From: Roseivirga pacifica
GTDB lineage: Bacteria; Bacteroidota; Bacteroidia; Cytophagales; Cyclobacteriaceae
Length of the DNA stretch: 64,000 nt
Direction of reading: 5' to 3'
Assembly: GCF_900111145.1 (NCBI RefSeq)
Contig: NZ_FOIR01000001.1
Location: 1,805,501 to 1,869,500 of the forward strand
How positions within the stretch are numbered: the first letter of the stretch is position 1; the number at the start of each line of letters is the position of its first letter. The notes below the pieces were generated by a model. That model was not told the origin of the DNA. It ran no database searches and saw only the letters and a program-made list of their open reading frames with translations. Positions 16,665-25,469 of the stretch are shown piece by piece. Position numbers and translations under genes: made by a program.

Positions 16665-17117
16665 ATGATAGCAGTTATTCAGCGAGTTTCCGAATCGTCA
16701 GTTACTATCGAGGGCCAAATTAAAGCCTCAATTGGTCAAGGAGTGATGATTTTGGTGGGAATAGAAGAGGCCGATGATCAGGAAGATATTACTTGGCTTA
16801 GCCGAAAAATAGCCAACATGCGCATTTTCGAAGATGAAGCTGGTGTAATGAACAAAAGCCTGATAGATGTGGATGGCGAGGCGCTGATTGTCAGTCAGTT
16901 TACGCTGCATGCAAGTACTAAAAAAGGCAACCGACCTTCATACATTAAAGCTGCAAAGCCCGATATTGCTATCCCCCTTTATGAGGCTTTCAAAACCCAA
17001 ATGGCAGCGGATTTAAACAAACCTGTGGCCTGTGGAGAGTTTGGTGCCGACATGAAAGTTGCCCTTATCAACGATGGTCCGGTGACCATTTTAATCGATA
17101 CAAAAAACAAACAGTAA
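16665..17117 (+). CDS. dtd: D-aminoacyl-tRNA deacylase
   Basis: A 150-residue DTD that removes D-amino acids from tRNA. The family motifs SQFTLHA (about residues 76-82) and NDGPVTI (about 135-141) form the active site, and MIAVIQRVSESSVTI is the usual N terminus. Length is typical (about 145-150). It is followed after 2 bases by the MazG-like pyrophosphohydrolase gene, and the pair is probably one housekeeping unit. It is divergent from the membrane protein gene. Confidence 0.95.
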   Translation: MIAVIQRVSESSVTIEGQIKASIGQGVMILVGIEEADDQEDITWLSRKIANMRIFEDEAGVMNKSLIDVDGEALIVSQFTLHASTKKGNRPSYIKAAKPDIAIPLYEAFKTQMAADLNKPVACGEFGADMKVALINDGPVTILIDTKNKQ

Positions 17118-17119
17118 CC

Positions 17120-17461
17120 ATGACAGAAGATACTAAAGGATTGCGCTTGGTTCAGTTAGAGGTAGACGACTGGATTAACGAGTTTGGTGTGCGTTATTTC
17201 AATGAGCTCACCAATATGGCACAGCTTACCGAAGAGGTGGGCGAGGTGGCCAGAATTATAGCCAGAAGGTATGGCGAGCAATCAGAAAAGGAGTCCGATA
17301 AAACAAAAGACCTTGGAGAAGAGTTGGCAGATGTACTATTTGTGGTAGTGTGTTTGGCAAATCAAACTGGAGTGGATCTGCAAGCTGCTTGGGAAAGCAG
17401 AATGGACAGAAAAACTTCCAGGGATAAGGATAGACATAAGAACAACGAAAAATTACGCTAG
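17120..17461 (+). CDS. MazG-like nucleotide pyrophosphohydrolase
   Basis: A 113-residue all-alpha NTP pyrophosphohydrolase. The metal-binding pattern EEVGEVARII in helix one (residues 39-48) and GEELADVLFVVVCLAN in the third helix give the EExxE...ExxD signature. These enzymes hydrolyse non-canonical nucleoside triphosphates. It lies 2 bases after dtd and 2 bases before the DUF6263-like gene. Confidence 0.9.
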   Translation: MTEDTKGLRLVQLEVDDWINEFGVRYFNELTNMAQLTEEVGEVARIIARRYGEQSEKESDKTKDLGEELADVLFVVVCLANQTGVDLQAAWESRMDRKTSRDKDRHKNNEKLR

Positions 17462-17463
17462 AG

Positions 17464-18324
17464 ATGAAATTAATAATGACACTTTTGGTAGGCGCATTAA
17501 CCTTGCTGCCTACAGCTAAGCCTAAAATTGACGGTTACAACTTCAAAAAGGGAGAGAAGTACGAACTGAATGTGATTATGGCTCAATCTATTACACAAAG
17601 TGTAATGGGACAGGAAATGCTTACAAAAATGAATATGGAGACAACTGAATTGCTTGAGGTGGTAGATGTTTCTGGTGATGTATTCACAATTAAAGTTACT
17701 GGTAAGAGGCGTTTCCTTAAAATGAATATGCCGAATGGTATGGGTGAAACCATCATGAATTCTGAAGGCAGCGAAGCAATAGATAAGCCCTTTAGTATAA
17801 TGGTTAATAAATCTTACTCAATGAAGATGAACCGTCAAGGAAAGGTACTTGAGTTAATAGGGGTTGATGAGATGGTTGAGGCAATGGAGCAGGAACTTGC
17901 GGGAACCCAGTTTGCTGCTCAGTCTGGCGAGTTGTTAGCCATTTACAGTGAAGACAACTTGAAGACCACAATGAATACTCAGTTCGAGATTTATCCTGAA
18001 GATGGAAAAAGAGAGTGGGGTATACATAATGTAACCGTAGTGAGCAATATTCCTGTTGATGTATCAATGGATATGAGTTTTAAGGATGACCAAACCATTT
18101 ATGGTGAAGGAACAATCAGCATGGATGGAGATATTTCGGCCATGGGAATGAACATGAAAGCTAAAATGAACGGTACTCAGCAATCAATTTTCGATTTGGC
18201 CAGTAATGGAGTGCCTACTAAAGCGCAAACTATTCAGGAGGTTTCTGGTGACCTAGATGCCATGGGACAAAAAATACCAATGACAATAAACACTGAAGCA
18301 ACCACAACTTACGTTAAGCTTTAA
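17464..18324 (+). CDS. Secreted DUF6263-like protein
   Basis: A 286-residue exported protein. A short N-terminal hydrophobic stretch (MKLIMTLLVGALTLLPTA) is the likely signal peptide. The remainder is a beta-rich, methionine-rich protein (NMETTELLEVV, MNMPNGMGETIM, VSMDMSF) resembling DUF6263, a family found in Bacteroidota. The function is unknown. It starts 2 bases after the MazG gene and ends before a strong hairpin terminator at 18361-18391. Confidence 0.7.
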   Translation: MKLIMTLLVGALTLLPTAKPKIDGYNFKKGEKYELNVIMAQSITQSVMGQEMLTKMNMETTELLEVVDVSGDVFTIKVTGKRRFLKMNMPNGMGETIMNSEGSEAIDKPFSIMVNKSYSMKMNRQGKVLELIGVDEMVEAMEQELAGTQFAAQSGELLAIYSEDNLKTTMNTQFEIYPEDGKREWGIHNVTVVSNIPVDVSMDMSFKDDQTIYGEGTISMDGDISAMGMNMKAKMNGTQQSIFDLASNGVPTKAQTIQEVSGDLDAMGQKIPMTINTEATTTYVKL

Positions 18325-18360
18325 TTAACCCTGTTGTTTTACGGGTAAAAAATTGAAATA

Positions 18361-18391
18361 AATCCATAGTAAATTTGCTATGGATTTTTTT
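18361..18391 (+). terminator. Rho-independent terminator
   Basis: A perfect 9-base stem AATCCATAG (18361-18369) and CTATGGATT (18378-18386) closes an 8-base loop and runs into a T-tract ending at 18391. It ends the dtd-mazG-DUF6263 unit. Confidence 0.85.
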
Positions 18392-18449
18392 GTGTTGCAT
18401 TTTTCAGCCTCAATGGAACTCTAAGTGGTCAAAAACTTTTTATAGCGAT

Positions 18450-19256
18450 ATGATAGTTCTTCAGGTTATTTTAGGCATCGTCCTACTTTTTATTTTGCTC
18501 AATGTGGTACTATATTTTATTGAGCCAAGCTTAATTGCAATTACATTTTCGTTGGTCTTGAGAATGTTTTTTAAAAACCCTCCAATGGTGAGTTTGGAAA
18601 AGTATTTTCCTGAACATAAGCTGTTAAAAGACAACTGGAAGGTAATTCAAGAAGAGTTAATAGAGGTGTTGAAAAATGAAAACAACATCCCGAAATTTCA
18701 CGAAGTAGACAAAATTCAACGATTTATTTCGGATAAGGACAATGCTGCTTGGCGCGTGTTTATGTTTAAAGCATACGACAATTGGCAGGATGAAAACTGC
18801 GCAAAAGCGCCAAAAACAACCGAATTGCTGAAGCAAATTCCGGGAATTACTACAGCCATGTTTTCAATTCTTGGCCCGCAAAAGCATATTCCACCACACA
18901 ATGGTTTTTACAAAGGGGTTTATCGTTATCATTTAGGTTTGGTAATTCCTAAAGAAGGTGAGTGCTACATTGTAAATGGTGGCGAGCGCTACGACTGGAA
19001 AGATGGTGAAGATGTGCTGTTTGATGATACTTACAGGCATGCCGTTTGGAATAGAACTGAAGAAACCCGCGTGGTACTTTTCTGCGATGTTTTCAGAAAC
19101 GATTTGCCGGCAATCTTCCAACCAATGAATAAGTGGGTTTACGGACTCAGAGAAAAGTCGAAACGCTTAAAGTCTGTACTGAAAAATGCTGAAGTTCAGG
19201 TGGATTTGAGAGAGGAAGAGCGACAGACTGCCCAAACTCCACAGCCGCAAGTTTAA
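18450..19256 (+). CDS. LpxO-like aspartyl/asparaginyl beta-hydroxylase-family protein
   Basis: A 268-residue protein with an N-terminal membrane helix (residues about 1-22, MIVLQVILGIVLLFILLNVV) and a beta-hydroxylase-type dioxygenase domain. Ligand-bearing elements are PPHNGFYKGVYRYHLGL and FDDTYRHAVWNRTEETRVVLF, giving the histidines and the 2-oxoglutarate arginine. The membrane helix plus this domain is the layout of LpxO, which hydroxylates lipid A fatty acids. The substrate is inferred. The start is ATG 18450; an upstream frame from 18375 overlaps the terminator. The gene is 4 bases into the convergent phosphatase gene. Confidence 0.8.
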   Translation: MIVLQVILGIVLLFILLNVVLYFIEPSLIAITFSLVLRMFFKNPPMVSLEKYFPEHKLLKDNWKVIQEELIEVLKNENNIPKFHEVDKIQRFISDKDNAAWRVFMFKAYDNWQDENCAKAPKTTELLKQIPGITTAMFSILGPQKHIPPHNGFYKGVYRYHLGLVIPKEGECYIVNGGERYDWKDGEDVLFDDTYRHAVWNRTEETRVVLFCDVFRNDLPAIFQPMNKWVYGLREKSKRLKSVLKNAEVQVDLREEERQTAQTPQPQV

Positions 19257-19951
19257 AGCACTAAATGGTCGTCCAATAGCTTAGGGACAACTGAGAACTC
19301 GTCTATTTTGGCGCAGTATTCAATGTCCCTGAGTATACCAAAACTGCTCAATCGGGCAGCGTGGTTGCTTCTGCTAATGTAGTAACTCAGGTCGTCTTTC
19401 ATGCTTTGGTATAGAAAAAGCGCAGAAAGCGTGGCATCATCCTCAAAAGCAGCGGTGTTTCTAAGTCCATTGCAAACTGCTCCTGCAAAAAGGCTGTCTT
19501 CTAGGTTGTAACGGCCTTTCCAACCAGCACAAAAAAGCACAATGTCTTTGCCCTTATTTTCTAAGTAGTTTACAACTGCCGAAAGATTAAGGAAGGCTCC
19601 TACAATTATCTCGTCAGCATCTGCCGAAAGCTCAATGGCTTTGGTGCCATTGGTTGTTGTTGTGGCTACTTTTTTGCCCCTAACAGCATCCTCCATATAC
19701 TCAAATGGAGAATTGCCCATGTTGAAGTGTTCTACCTTTTTTCCGCCTCTTTCGCCCGCCATTATATAGCCTTTAGCGCCTAACTCGGTACAGGCTTCAA
19801 TGGAGCTTACGGGGCGTATGGTTTCAACTCCAGAACCCATGCCGGCCACCATGCAGCTGGTAGCTCTCAGTACATCTATCACCACTACAATTTTTCCTTT
19901 TAGGTCGAATTGCTTGATGAGTTCGGGCGTATAGCAAACTTCTATTTTCAT
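19253..19951 (-). CDS. 2-phosphosulfolactate phosphatase (ComB-like)
   Basis: A 232-residue protein matching ComB throughout: VVVIDVLRATSCMVAGMGSG, GERGGKKVEHFNMGNSP, TTTTNGTKAIELSADADEI and LFCAGWKGRYNLEDSLFAG. ComB removes phosphate from 2-phosphosulfolactate in coenzyme M synthesis and occurs in bacteria with no methanogenesis, where sulfolactate metabolism is a plausible role. No other sulfolactate gene is here. It is convergent with the LpxO-like gene, overlapping by 4 bases, and downstream of gcvT past a terminator. Confidence 0.85.
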   Translation of the reverse strand: MKIEVCYTPELIKQFDLKGKIVVVIDVLRATSCMVAGMGSGVETIRPVSSIEACTELGAKGYIMAGERGGKKVEHFNMGNSPFEYMEDAVRGKKVATTTTNGTKAIELSADADEIIVGAFLNLSAVVNYLENKGKDIVLFCAGWKGRYNLEDSLFAGAVCNGLRNTAAFEDDATLSALFLYQSMKDDLSYYISRSNHAARLSSFGILRDIEYCAKIDEFSVVPKLLDDHLVL

Positions 19952-19978
19952 AATTAATGGGGCGGGTGAGGTAAAAAG

Positions 19979-20012
19979 TAAAGGCAGCAGCTCGTATTAG
20001 CCACTGCCTTTA
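19979..20012 (-). terminator. Hairpin terminator after gcvT
   Basis: TAAAGGCAG (19979-19987) and CTGCCTTTA (20004-20012) form a 9-base stem. On the minus strand it is followed by a T-rich run, which fits the end of gcvT 7 bases upstream. T-rich sequence on the plus side too makes it possibly bidirectional. Confidence 0.75.
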
Positions 20013-20018
20013 AAGTTT

Positions 20019-21107
20019 TTATTTTTTGTAGATAGGAAGCTTTACAACTTCTGCTTTTAGTCTTCTGTTTCTCACGGCTACGTAAATTTCGCTGCCAGGA
20101 GCACTAAATGCTTTGGTAACATAACCAAGGCCAATGCCGCAGCCCATGCAAGGCGACATACTGCCTGAGGTTACTTCGCCTATTACGTTTTCTTCTGCGT
20201 CTAGTAACTCGTAATGACTGCGTGGAATACCTTTGTCTAGCACTTTAAAGCCTACCAACTTTCGCTTTACGCCTGCTTCTTTTTCAGCTTTAAGTGCTTC
20301 AGAGTTGGTAAAATCTTTGGTGAATTTTGTAACCCAACCTAGTCCGGCTTCTAGCGGAGAAGTTTCGTCAGTAATGTCGTTGCCATATAAACAGTAGCCC
20401 ATTTCAAGTCTAAGGGTATCTCTTGCACCAAGGCCAATTGGCTTAATGCCGAATTCTTCGCCTGCTTCGAAAATCTGTTTCCATACAGACTCAGCGTGGT
20501 CGTTGTGAACATAAATCTCAAATCCGCCAGCACCAGTGTAGCCGGTGGCCGAAATAATAACGTGATCTACACCAGCCATTGGGCCAACTATGAAGTTGTA
20601 AAACTTGATGTCCTCAAGGTTTACGTCAGTAAGCTTTTGTAGTGCTGCTGTTGCTTTAGGGCCTTGTACTGCAAAAAGAGAGTAGTTGTCCGAAACGTTT
20701 TTCAAGCTCACACCTTTTGTGTTATACTTGTTTACCCAGTCCCAATCTTTATCAATGTTTGAGGCATTCACCACCAACATCCACTTTTCTTGGTTAAATC
20801 GGTAAATCAAAAGATCGTCTACCACCCCGCCAGTTTCGTTTGGCAAATATGCGTATTGTGCTTGTCCGTCAACCAGCTTAGAAACATCGTTACTCACAAT
20901 GCGCTGGATCAGGTCCATGGCCTCAGGTCCTTCCAAAACGAATTCTCCCATGTGCGATACGTCAAAAACACCAACAGCATTTCTTACTGTGTTGTGCTCT
21001 TCAATATCTGATGAGTAACGTACAGGCATATTGTAACCTGCAAAAGGCACCATTTTAGCGCCAAGTGACTCGTGGAGGTCGTTTAGGGCAACATTTTTTA
21101 ATTCCAT
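20019..21107 (-). CDS. gcvT: Glycine cleavage system T protein (aminomethyltransferase)
   Basis: A 362-residue T protein that moves the aminomethyl carbon from the H protein to tetrahydrofolate. Family blocks are MPVRYSSDIEEHNTVR, GVFDVSHMGEF, ATGYTGAGGFEIY, GARDTLRLEMGYCLYGNDI and GEVTSGSMSPCMGCGIGLGYV. ATG at 21107 begins MELKNVALNDLHESLGAKM, the usual start; the frame could extend to 21164, but those residues do not fit. A TACATTTG sequence (21130-21137, minus strand) matches a Bacteroidota -7 element just upstream. The P and H proteins are not in the window. Confidence 0.97.
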   Translation of the reverse strand: MELKNVALNDLHESLGAKMVPFAGYNMPVRYSSDIEEHNTVRNAVGVFDVSHMGEFVLEGPEAMDLIQRIVSNDVSKLVDGQAQYAYLPNETGGVVDDLLIYRFNQEKWMLVVNASNIDKDWDWVNKYNTKGVSLKNVSDNYSLFAVQGPKATAALQKLTDVNLEDIKFYNFIVGPMAGVDHVIISATGYTGAGGFEIYVHNDHAESVWKQIFEAGEEFGIKPIGLGARDTLRLEMGYCLYGNDITDETSPLEAGLGWVTKFTKDFTNSEALKAEKEAGVKRKLVGFKVLDKGIPRSHYELLDAEENVIGEVTSGSMSPCMGCGIGLGYVTKAFSAPGSEIYVAVRNRRLKAEVVKLPIYKK

Positions 21108-21197
21108 AGCTATTAATTGTTTACGCCAACAAATGTAAGGATAGCACCTTAAATAAGCTGACATAAAGTAGAATTCTTAGTAGGTTGAAAGAGGTAC

Positions 21198-21223
21198 GCA
21201 ACCGATAGCTGATTAATTGCGTC
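21198..21223 (+). promoter_or_regulatory. Candidate ECF-type promoter before the FtsX-type permease
   Basis: GCAACC (21198-21203) is followed after 16 bases by CGTC (21220-21223), a -35/-10 arrangement typical of ECF sigma factors. The start codon is 35 bases further on. A TAATTGC-N9-GCAATTA inverted repeat (21214-21236) overlaps the -10. A similar element stands before the DUF2807 gene and part of one before the NTF2-like gene. Confidence 0.45.
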
Positions 21224-21258
21224 AATAAAGCAATTACTCAAATCAAAAGGTCAAAACA

Positions 21259-23646
21259 ATGTTTAAGAATTTTCTAAAGGTCACTTTACGTAGTGTCCTC
21301 AAAAGCAAGGTCTTTGCTTTTATTAATGTAATAGGATTAGGGCTAGCACTAGCATGCTGTATCGTAGCATATCTCAATTACGATTTTGCAAAATCGTTTG
21401 ACGATAATCACCTCAACAAGGATGAGATTTATATGCTCAGCAGCAATAGACAAATGCAAGCCAATGAGGTGCCATATAATTTTGCCCCTGCGGCCTTGGC
21501 CAATAGGCTCAAGGAAGATGTGCCAGGGCTAAAACATGTTTCTCGCTACAATACAGATGGTATTACCATTAAATCTGGCAACAGAATCTTCAACCGAAAT
21601 ATAGGTTTTGGTGACGAAGACTTCTTCGAGATGTTCACGTTCCCGCTTAAGTACGGCTCTATTGAGCACTATAACGACATCTCATACATCTACCTTTCTA
21701 ACGAAACAGCCATAGCGCTTTTTGGAGATGTGAATCCAATGGGAGAAACTGTGGAGCTAGTGAATAACGATGGCTCCAACTGGATTTTTAAAGTTGGGGG
21801 AGTATTTGAGCCAATTCCTGAAAACACCCTAATGCAGTTTCAGTCCTTTACTAATTGGGAGAACTACGTGAGAATTAAGGGGATAAAGCGCAATGATTGG
21901 GCGCAGTTTGTGGCGGCTGTTTATGTACAAACTACCGATGCCAGTTTGGCCGAACGAATTCCAGGGATGATGCAAAAGTACATCCCCATTCAGAATGAGG
22001 CTCGAAGGGACTTTGAGCTTTCAAGCTTCTGGGTTCAATCTATGGAGGAAGCGCCAGTAAATCAGCGCGATTTATACGGAGGCTGGATGTGGCAGGCTAT
22101 GAACGAGGCGGCCATAGTAGCGCCAAACATTATGGCGATTCTGATTCTGTTATTGGCTTGTTTCAACTTTACCAACACGGCAATTGCGATGTCAAACAAA
22201 CGATTAAAAGAGATTGGCGTAAGAAAAACACTAGGCGGTAGTAGAGAACAGTTGATGCTACAATTTTTGGCCGAAAATCTGTTTTTATGCCTAATGGCCT
22301 TGATTGTGGGCTTGGCGATGGCAACCTGGTTGGTGCCGGCATACAGTGCCATGTGGCCAGGCTTAACCATTCACTTAAGTTTTTCGCAACACCCCGATTT
22401 GTTATTTTTCTTAATCGCTGTATTGCTCGGAACAGCGCTTTTGGCAGGTGGTTACCCTGCACTTTATGTGAGCCGTTTTAAGCCTGTTTCCATTCTAAGA
22501 GGAACGCTTAAAGTGAATAGCTCGAGCATTTTGGCGAAAATTCTACTTTCCATTCAGTTTATGATTTCTGTGCTGGCTTTGGTTTCAGGTTTTGCCTTTT
22601 TGCAAAACGCCTCTTACCAAGAGAACCTCGATCAGGGTTACGAAAAAGAAAAATTGATTATGCTGCCAATGGCCGATGCGGCCGAAATGAAGCAGATGCG
22701 CAACACAATTACTTCCAATCCCCTGATTCAGGAAACAGCTCCTACGCGTCATCATATTGGGTGGGGGGTGCCAGCCAGACCGGTTAAAAATAAAGATCAG
22801 GAGTTTGAGGTAGACATAATGGATATTGGGGTTGATTACATGCTGGCTTCAGGTATGCAGGTTTTGGCTGGTAGGCCTTTCGATAAGGCCAATCAAGAGT
22901 TGGATAGGACAAATTCTATTGTAGTTAACCAGAAAATGGCGCGAAATTTTGGCTATCAAAATCCTGAAGATGTGCTTGGGGAGACTTTCTATTTATTCGA
23001 TACCATAAGATACAATGTAGTTGGGGTGGTTAAGGATTTCTTCGATGCGGGACTTTGGGACCCGATTGATCCGATTATGATGCGCCTTTTCAATGAAGAT
23101 GAGGTAAGCAACCTGCTGGTAAAAGTGGATGCTTCTCAAATTACACAAGTAGATGATTACTTGGAGGCCACATGGCCGCAGGTGGTAGATGATAGACCTT
23201 ATAGCGGTTTTATTCAAGAAGAAGGCATTCTCGGTGAAGCTAAGGAAGTGAATGCGAACATTGTAACCATCTTCGTTTTCCTCTCAGTAATCGCCATCAT
23301 ACTGTCGGCAATAGGGCTCTTTACTTTGGTTTCTATTAACATTTTAAGTAGAACAAAGGAGATTGGTATACGAAAGGTTTTAGGAGCTACAGTAGTACGA
23401 ATTACCACACTGATCAACCGTCCATTTTTAATTTTGGTGTCCGTGGGTGCGGTGCTTGGCAGTGTGGCTGGCTATTACTTAACACAAATGCTGATGGACA
23501 CCATTTGGACCTATCATATGGATATGAACTCTTTGACCTTTATAGTACCAATTGTGAGTATTCTCTTGATTGCTTTGATCTCTATTTCGGGAAAAGTGGT
23601 AAATGCAGCGCGACAAAATCCGGTAAAATCATTGAGATACGAGTAA
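21259..23646 (+). CDS. MacB/FtsX-type ABC transporter permease
   Basis: A 795-residue permease with the layout common in Cytophagales: N-terminal helix (NVIGLGLALACCIVAYL), a large periplasmic MacB_PCD domain, three helices with an FtsX domain (NEAAIVAPNIMAILILLLACFNFTNTAIA, RLKEIGVRKTLGGSREQLM), then a second periplasmic domain and a second FtsX half (TKEIGIRKVLGAT). Such proteins are thought to move antimicrobial peptides or lipoproteins or to act as mechanotransmission units. No ATPase gene is next to it. A terminator hairpin lies 25 bases after the stop. Confidence 0.9.
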   Translation: MFKNFLKVTLRSVLKSKVFAFINVIGLGLALACCIVAYLNYDFAKSFDDNHLNKDEIYMLSSNRQMQANEVPYNFAPAALANRLKEDVPGLKHVSRYNTDGITIKSGNRIFNRNIGFGDEDFFEMFTFPLKYGSIEHYNDISYIYLSNETAIALFGDVNPMGETVELVNNDGSNWIFKVGGVFEPIPENTLMQFQSFTNWENYVRIKGIKRNDWAQFVAAVYVQTTDASLAERIPGMMQKYIPIQNEARRDFELSSFWVQSMEEAPVNQRDLYGGWMWQAMNEAAIVAPNIMAILILLLACFNFTNTAIAMSNKRLKEIGVRKTLGGSREQLMLQFLAENLFLCLMALIVGLAMATWLVPAYSAMWPGLTIHLSFSQHPDLLFFLIAVLLGTALLAGGYPALYVSRFKPVSILRGTLKVNSSSILAKILLSIQFMISVLALVSGFAFLQNASYQENLDQGYEKEKLIMLPMADAAEMKQMRNTITSNPLIQETAPTRHHIGWGVPARPVKNKDQEFEVDIMDIGVDYMLASGMQVLAGRPFDKANQELDRTNSIVVNQKMARNFGYQNPEDVLGETFYLFDTIRYNVVGVVKDFFDAGLWDPIDPIMMRLFNEDEVSNLLVKVDASQITQVDDYLEATWPQVVDDRPYSGFIQEEGILGEAKEVNANIVTIFVFLSVIAIILSAIGLFTLVSINILSRTKEIGIRKVLGATVVRITTLINRPFLILVSVGAVLGSVAGYYLTQMLMDTIWTYHMDMNSLTFIVPIVSILLIALISISGKVVNAARQNPVKSLRYE

Positions 23647-23670
23647 AAACAAACGCTTACTCTTGAAAGG

Positions 23671-23709
23671 CAACCTATCTGATTTTAAAGGCAGGTAGGT
23701 TGTTTTTTT
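23671..23709 (+). terminator. Rho-independent terminator after the permease gene
   Basis: CAACCTATCTG (23671-23681) pairs with CAGGTAGGTTG (23692-23702), an 11-base stem with one wobble pair, followed by a run of T to 23709. It ends the permease transcript. Confidence 0.85.
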
Positions 23710-23773
23710 GCATGAAACGTAACCGATTACCTTTTTGAGGAGTACAAAAGGATAAACTAAAAAGGTCAACACT

Positions 23774-24238
23774 ATGAAAAAAGTCTCCCTAAGTCTATTG
23801 GCGCTTGTAGCGCTTGTTTACTTCACTTCATCTTTCGCACTCAAAAATACTGAAAACGCAGCTGCTGTCGATGATGTGAAAGAATTGGTTTACAATGCCT
23901 ACATCAATGGCGCTTTTAACGAACTGAATGCGGATGCCATGCGCAAGGGCTTTCACGAAGATTTTGCCATCTATTCACCAAAGGGAGAGCAGATAAGCAA
24001 GTACCCAATTAAAGCTTGGGCAGATGGTGTGGAGAAGCGCAAGGCAAACGGCTACGATGCCTCAGACGCGAAGAATAAGTGGGAGCATAAATTTGCTAAT
24101 GTAGATGTTACAGGTCATGCCGCTCAGGTAAAAGTAGAGCTGCATAATCAGGGCAAGCATGTGTATACCGACTATTTGAGTTTATTGAAGTTTGATAGCG
24201 GCTGGAGAATTGTGGCAAAGGTTTATCAACAGCATTGA
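23774..24238 (+). CDS. Secreted NTF2-like (SnoaL/lumazine-binding-like) protein
   Basis: A 154-residue protein with a signal peptide (MKKVSLSLLALVALVYFTSSFA) and an NTF2-like domain: VKELVYNAYINGAFNELNADAMRKGFHEDF, VTGHAAQVKVEL and a C-terminal LLKFDSGWRIVAKVY. These domains bind small molecules or act as periplasmic accessory proteins, usually with no known reaction. GTAACC at 23719-23724 is a possible ECF -35 element, but no clear -10 follows. It is convergent with rnhB at a 6-base gap. Confidence 0.8.
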   Translation: MKKVSLSLLALVALVYFTSSFALKNTENAAAVDDVKELVYNAYINGAFNELNADAMRKGFHEDFAIYSPKGEQISKYPIKAWADGVEKRKANGYDASDAKNKWEHKFANVDVTGHAAQVKVELHNQGKHVYTDYLSLLKFDSGWRIVAKVYQQH

Positions 24239-24244
24239 GGCTTT

Positions 24245-24841
24245 TTAAAACAACTCCATTTGTTCGGGTAATAATCGGAATGACTTTCTGTGTAAGGGAG
24301 TGATTCCGATTTTTTTTATGGCTTCTCGGTGTTGTTTGGTGGGGTAGCCTACATTCTTTTCCCAGCCATAGCCTGGGTATTGCTGTGCGGCTTGTCGCAT
24401 TACTCTGTCGCGATGGGTTTTGGCTAAAATAGAGGCTGCTGCAATGCTCATGTACTTGCCATCGCCTTTTACTATGCATTCATGCGGAATGTCCTTGTAT
24501 GGTTTGAATTTGTTGCCATCAATCAGAAGCAATTCTGGTGTAGTTGTCAGTTGCTCAATCGCGCGGTGCATGGCCAAAAACGAAGCATTCAAAATATTTA
24601 CTTCATCAATTTCTTCGGGGCTTACCTCTATCACATGGTAGGCCAAAGCATTTTTTTTGATTTCCTCTTCCAGCAAATCGAGCTTTTTCTGGCTCAATTT
24701 TTTAGAGTCGTTTAGGAGCTCGTGTTCATAACCATCGGGAAGAATTACCGCTGCAGCCACTACGGGGCCAGCCAGTGGGCCGCGCCCTGCTTCATCGCAT
24801 CCTGCTTCAATTTTTTCCGATCCAAAGTCTTTCGCTAGCAT
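24245..24841 (-). CDS. rnhB: Ribonuclease HII
   Basis: A 198-residue RNase HII that removes ribonucleotides and RNA from RNA-DNA hybrids. Visible are the CDEAGRGPLAGPVVAAAV motif with the catalytic D and E, SKKLS, LLLIDGNKF (a catalytic D), and KGDGKYMSIAAASILAKTHRD. The start ATG at 24841 (MLAKDFGSEKIEAGCDEAGRG) is preferred; the frame could extend to 24883, but those residues lack similarity. Divergent from the Nudix gene. Confidence 0.95.
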   Translation of the reverse strand: MLAKDFGSEKIEAGCDEAGRGPLAGPVVAAAVILPDGYEHELLNDSKKLSQKKLDLLEEEIKKNALAYHVIEVSPEEIDEVNILNASFLAMHRAIEQLTTTPELLLIDGNKFKPYKDIPHECIVKGDGKYMSIAAASILAKTHRDRVMRQAAQQYPGYGWEKNVGYPTKQHREAIKKIGITPLHRKSFRLLPEQMELF

Positions 24842-24899
24842 AGGGCAATAAACATACAAAGGGAAGATGGAAGTCGAAAGCAATGGCTATTTTTGCGGC

Positions 24900-25451
24900 A
24901 TGGATGAGACAAAAAATCCTTGGAAGACGCTAAGTGGTAAGAAGGTTTACGAAAACCCTTGGATTCGGCTAGACGAATATGAGGTGATAACGCCTACGGG
25001 TAGCGAGGGGATTTATGGCAAGGTTTCTTTTAAGGGAAAAGCTGTTGCCACTCTGCCAATAGATGAAGATGGCAATACATGGTTGGTAGGACAGTACCGA
25101 TATACGCTCAACGAATATAGCTGGGAAATACCTATGGGTGCGGTGCCAACTGAAGAAGGTTATGAGCAAGGCGCTTTGCGCGAACTCAAAGAAGAAACCG
25201 GTCTTGTAGCCGAAAAATTGGAGTTTTTAATGAAGATTCACACTTCCAATTCCGTAACTGACGAAGTGGGGATGGTTTATATAGCTACAGGTCTATCGCA
25301 GGGAGAGACTGATTTTGACGATACCGAGGAGTTGGCTATTAAGAAACTGCATTTTAAAGAAGCTTTAAATATGGTTTTGGAAGGAACAATTACGGATAGT
25401 TTAAGCGTTGGGGCTATTCTGAAATATGCATTTATAAATAAACTGCACTAG
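24900..25451 (+). CDS. Nudix hydrolase (ADP-ribose pyrophosphatase-like)
   Basis: A 183-residue Nudix enzyme. The Nudix box is complete: GAVPTEEGYEQGALRELKEE with the GX5EX7REUXEE pattern, followed by TGLVAEKL. The N-terminal NPWKTLSGKKVYENPWIRL is that of ADP-ribose pyrophosphatase-type members in Bacteroidota. The start at 24900 (MDETKNPWK) matches relatives; an in-frame ATG at 24867 adds 11 residues. It precedes the MATE gene by 18 bases. Confidence 0.9.
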   Translation: MDETKNPWKTLSGKKVYENPWIRLDEYEVITPTGSEGIYGKVSFKGKAVATLPIDEDGNTWLVGQYRYTLNEYSWEIPMGAVPTEEGYEQGALRELKEETGLVAEKLEFLMKIHTSNSVTDEVGMVYIATGLSQGETDFDDTEELAIKKLHFKEALNMVLEGTITDSLSVGAILKYAFINKLH

Positions 25452-25469
25452 GGTTGTGCACATTTCTTT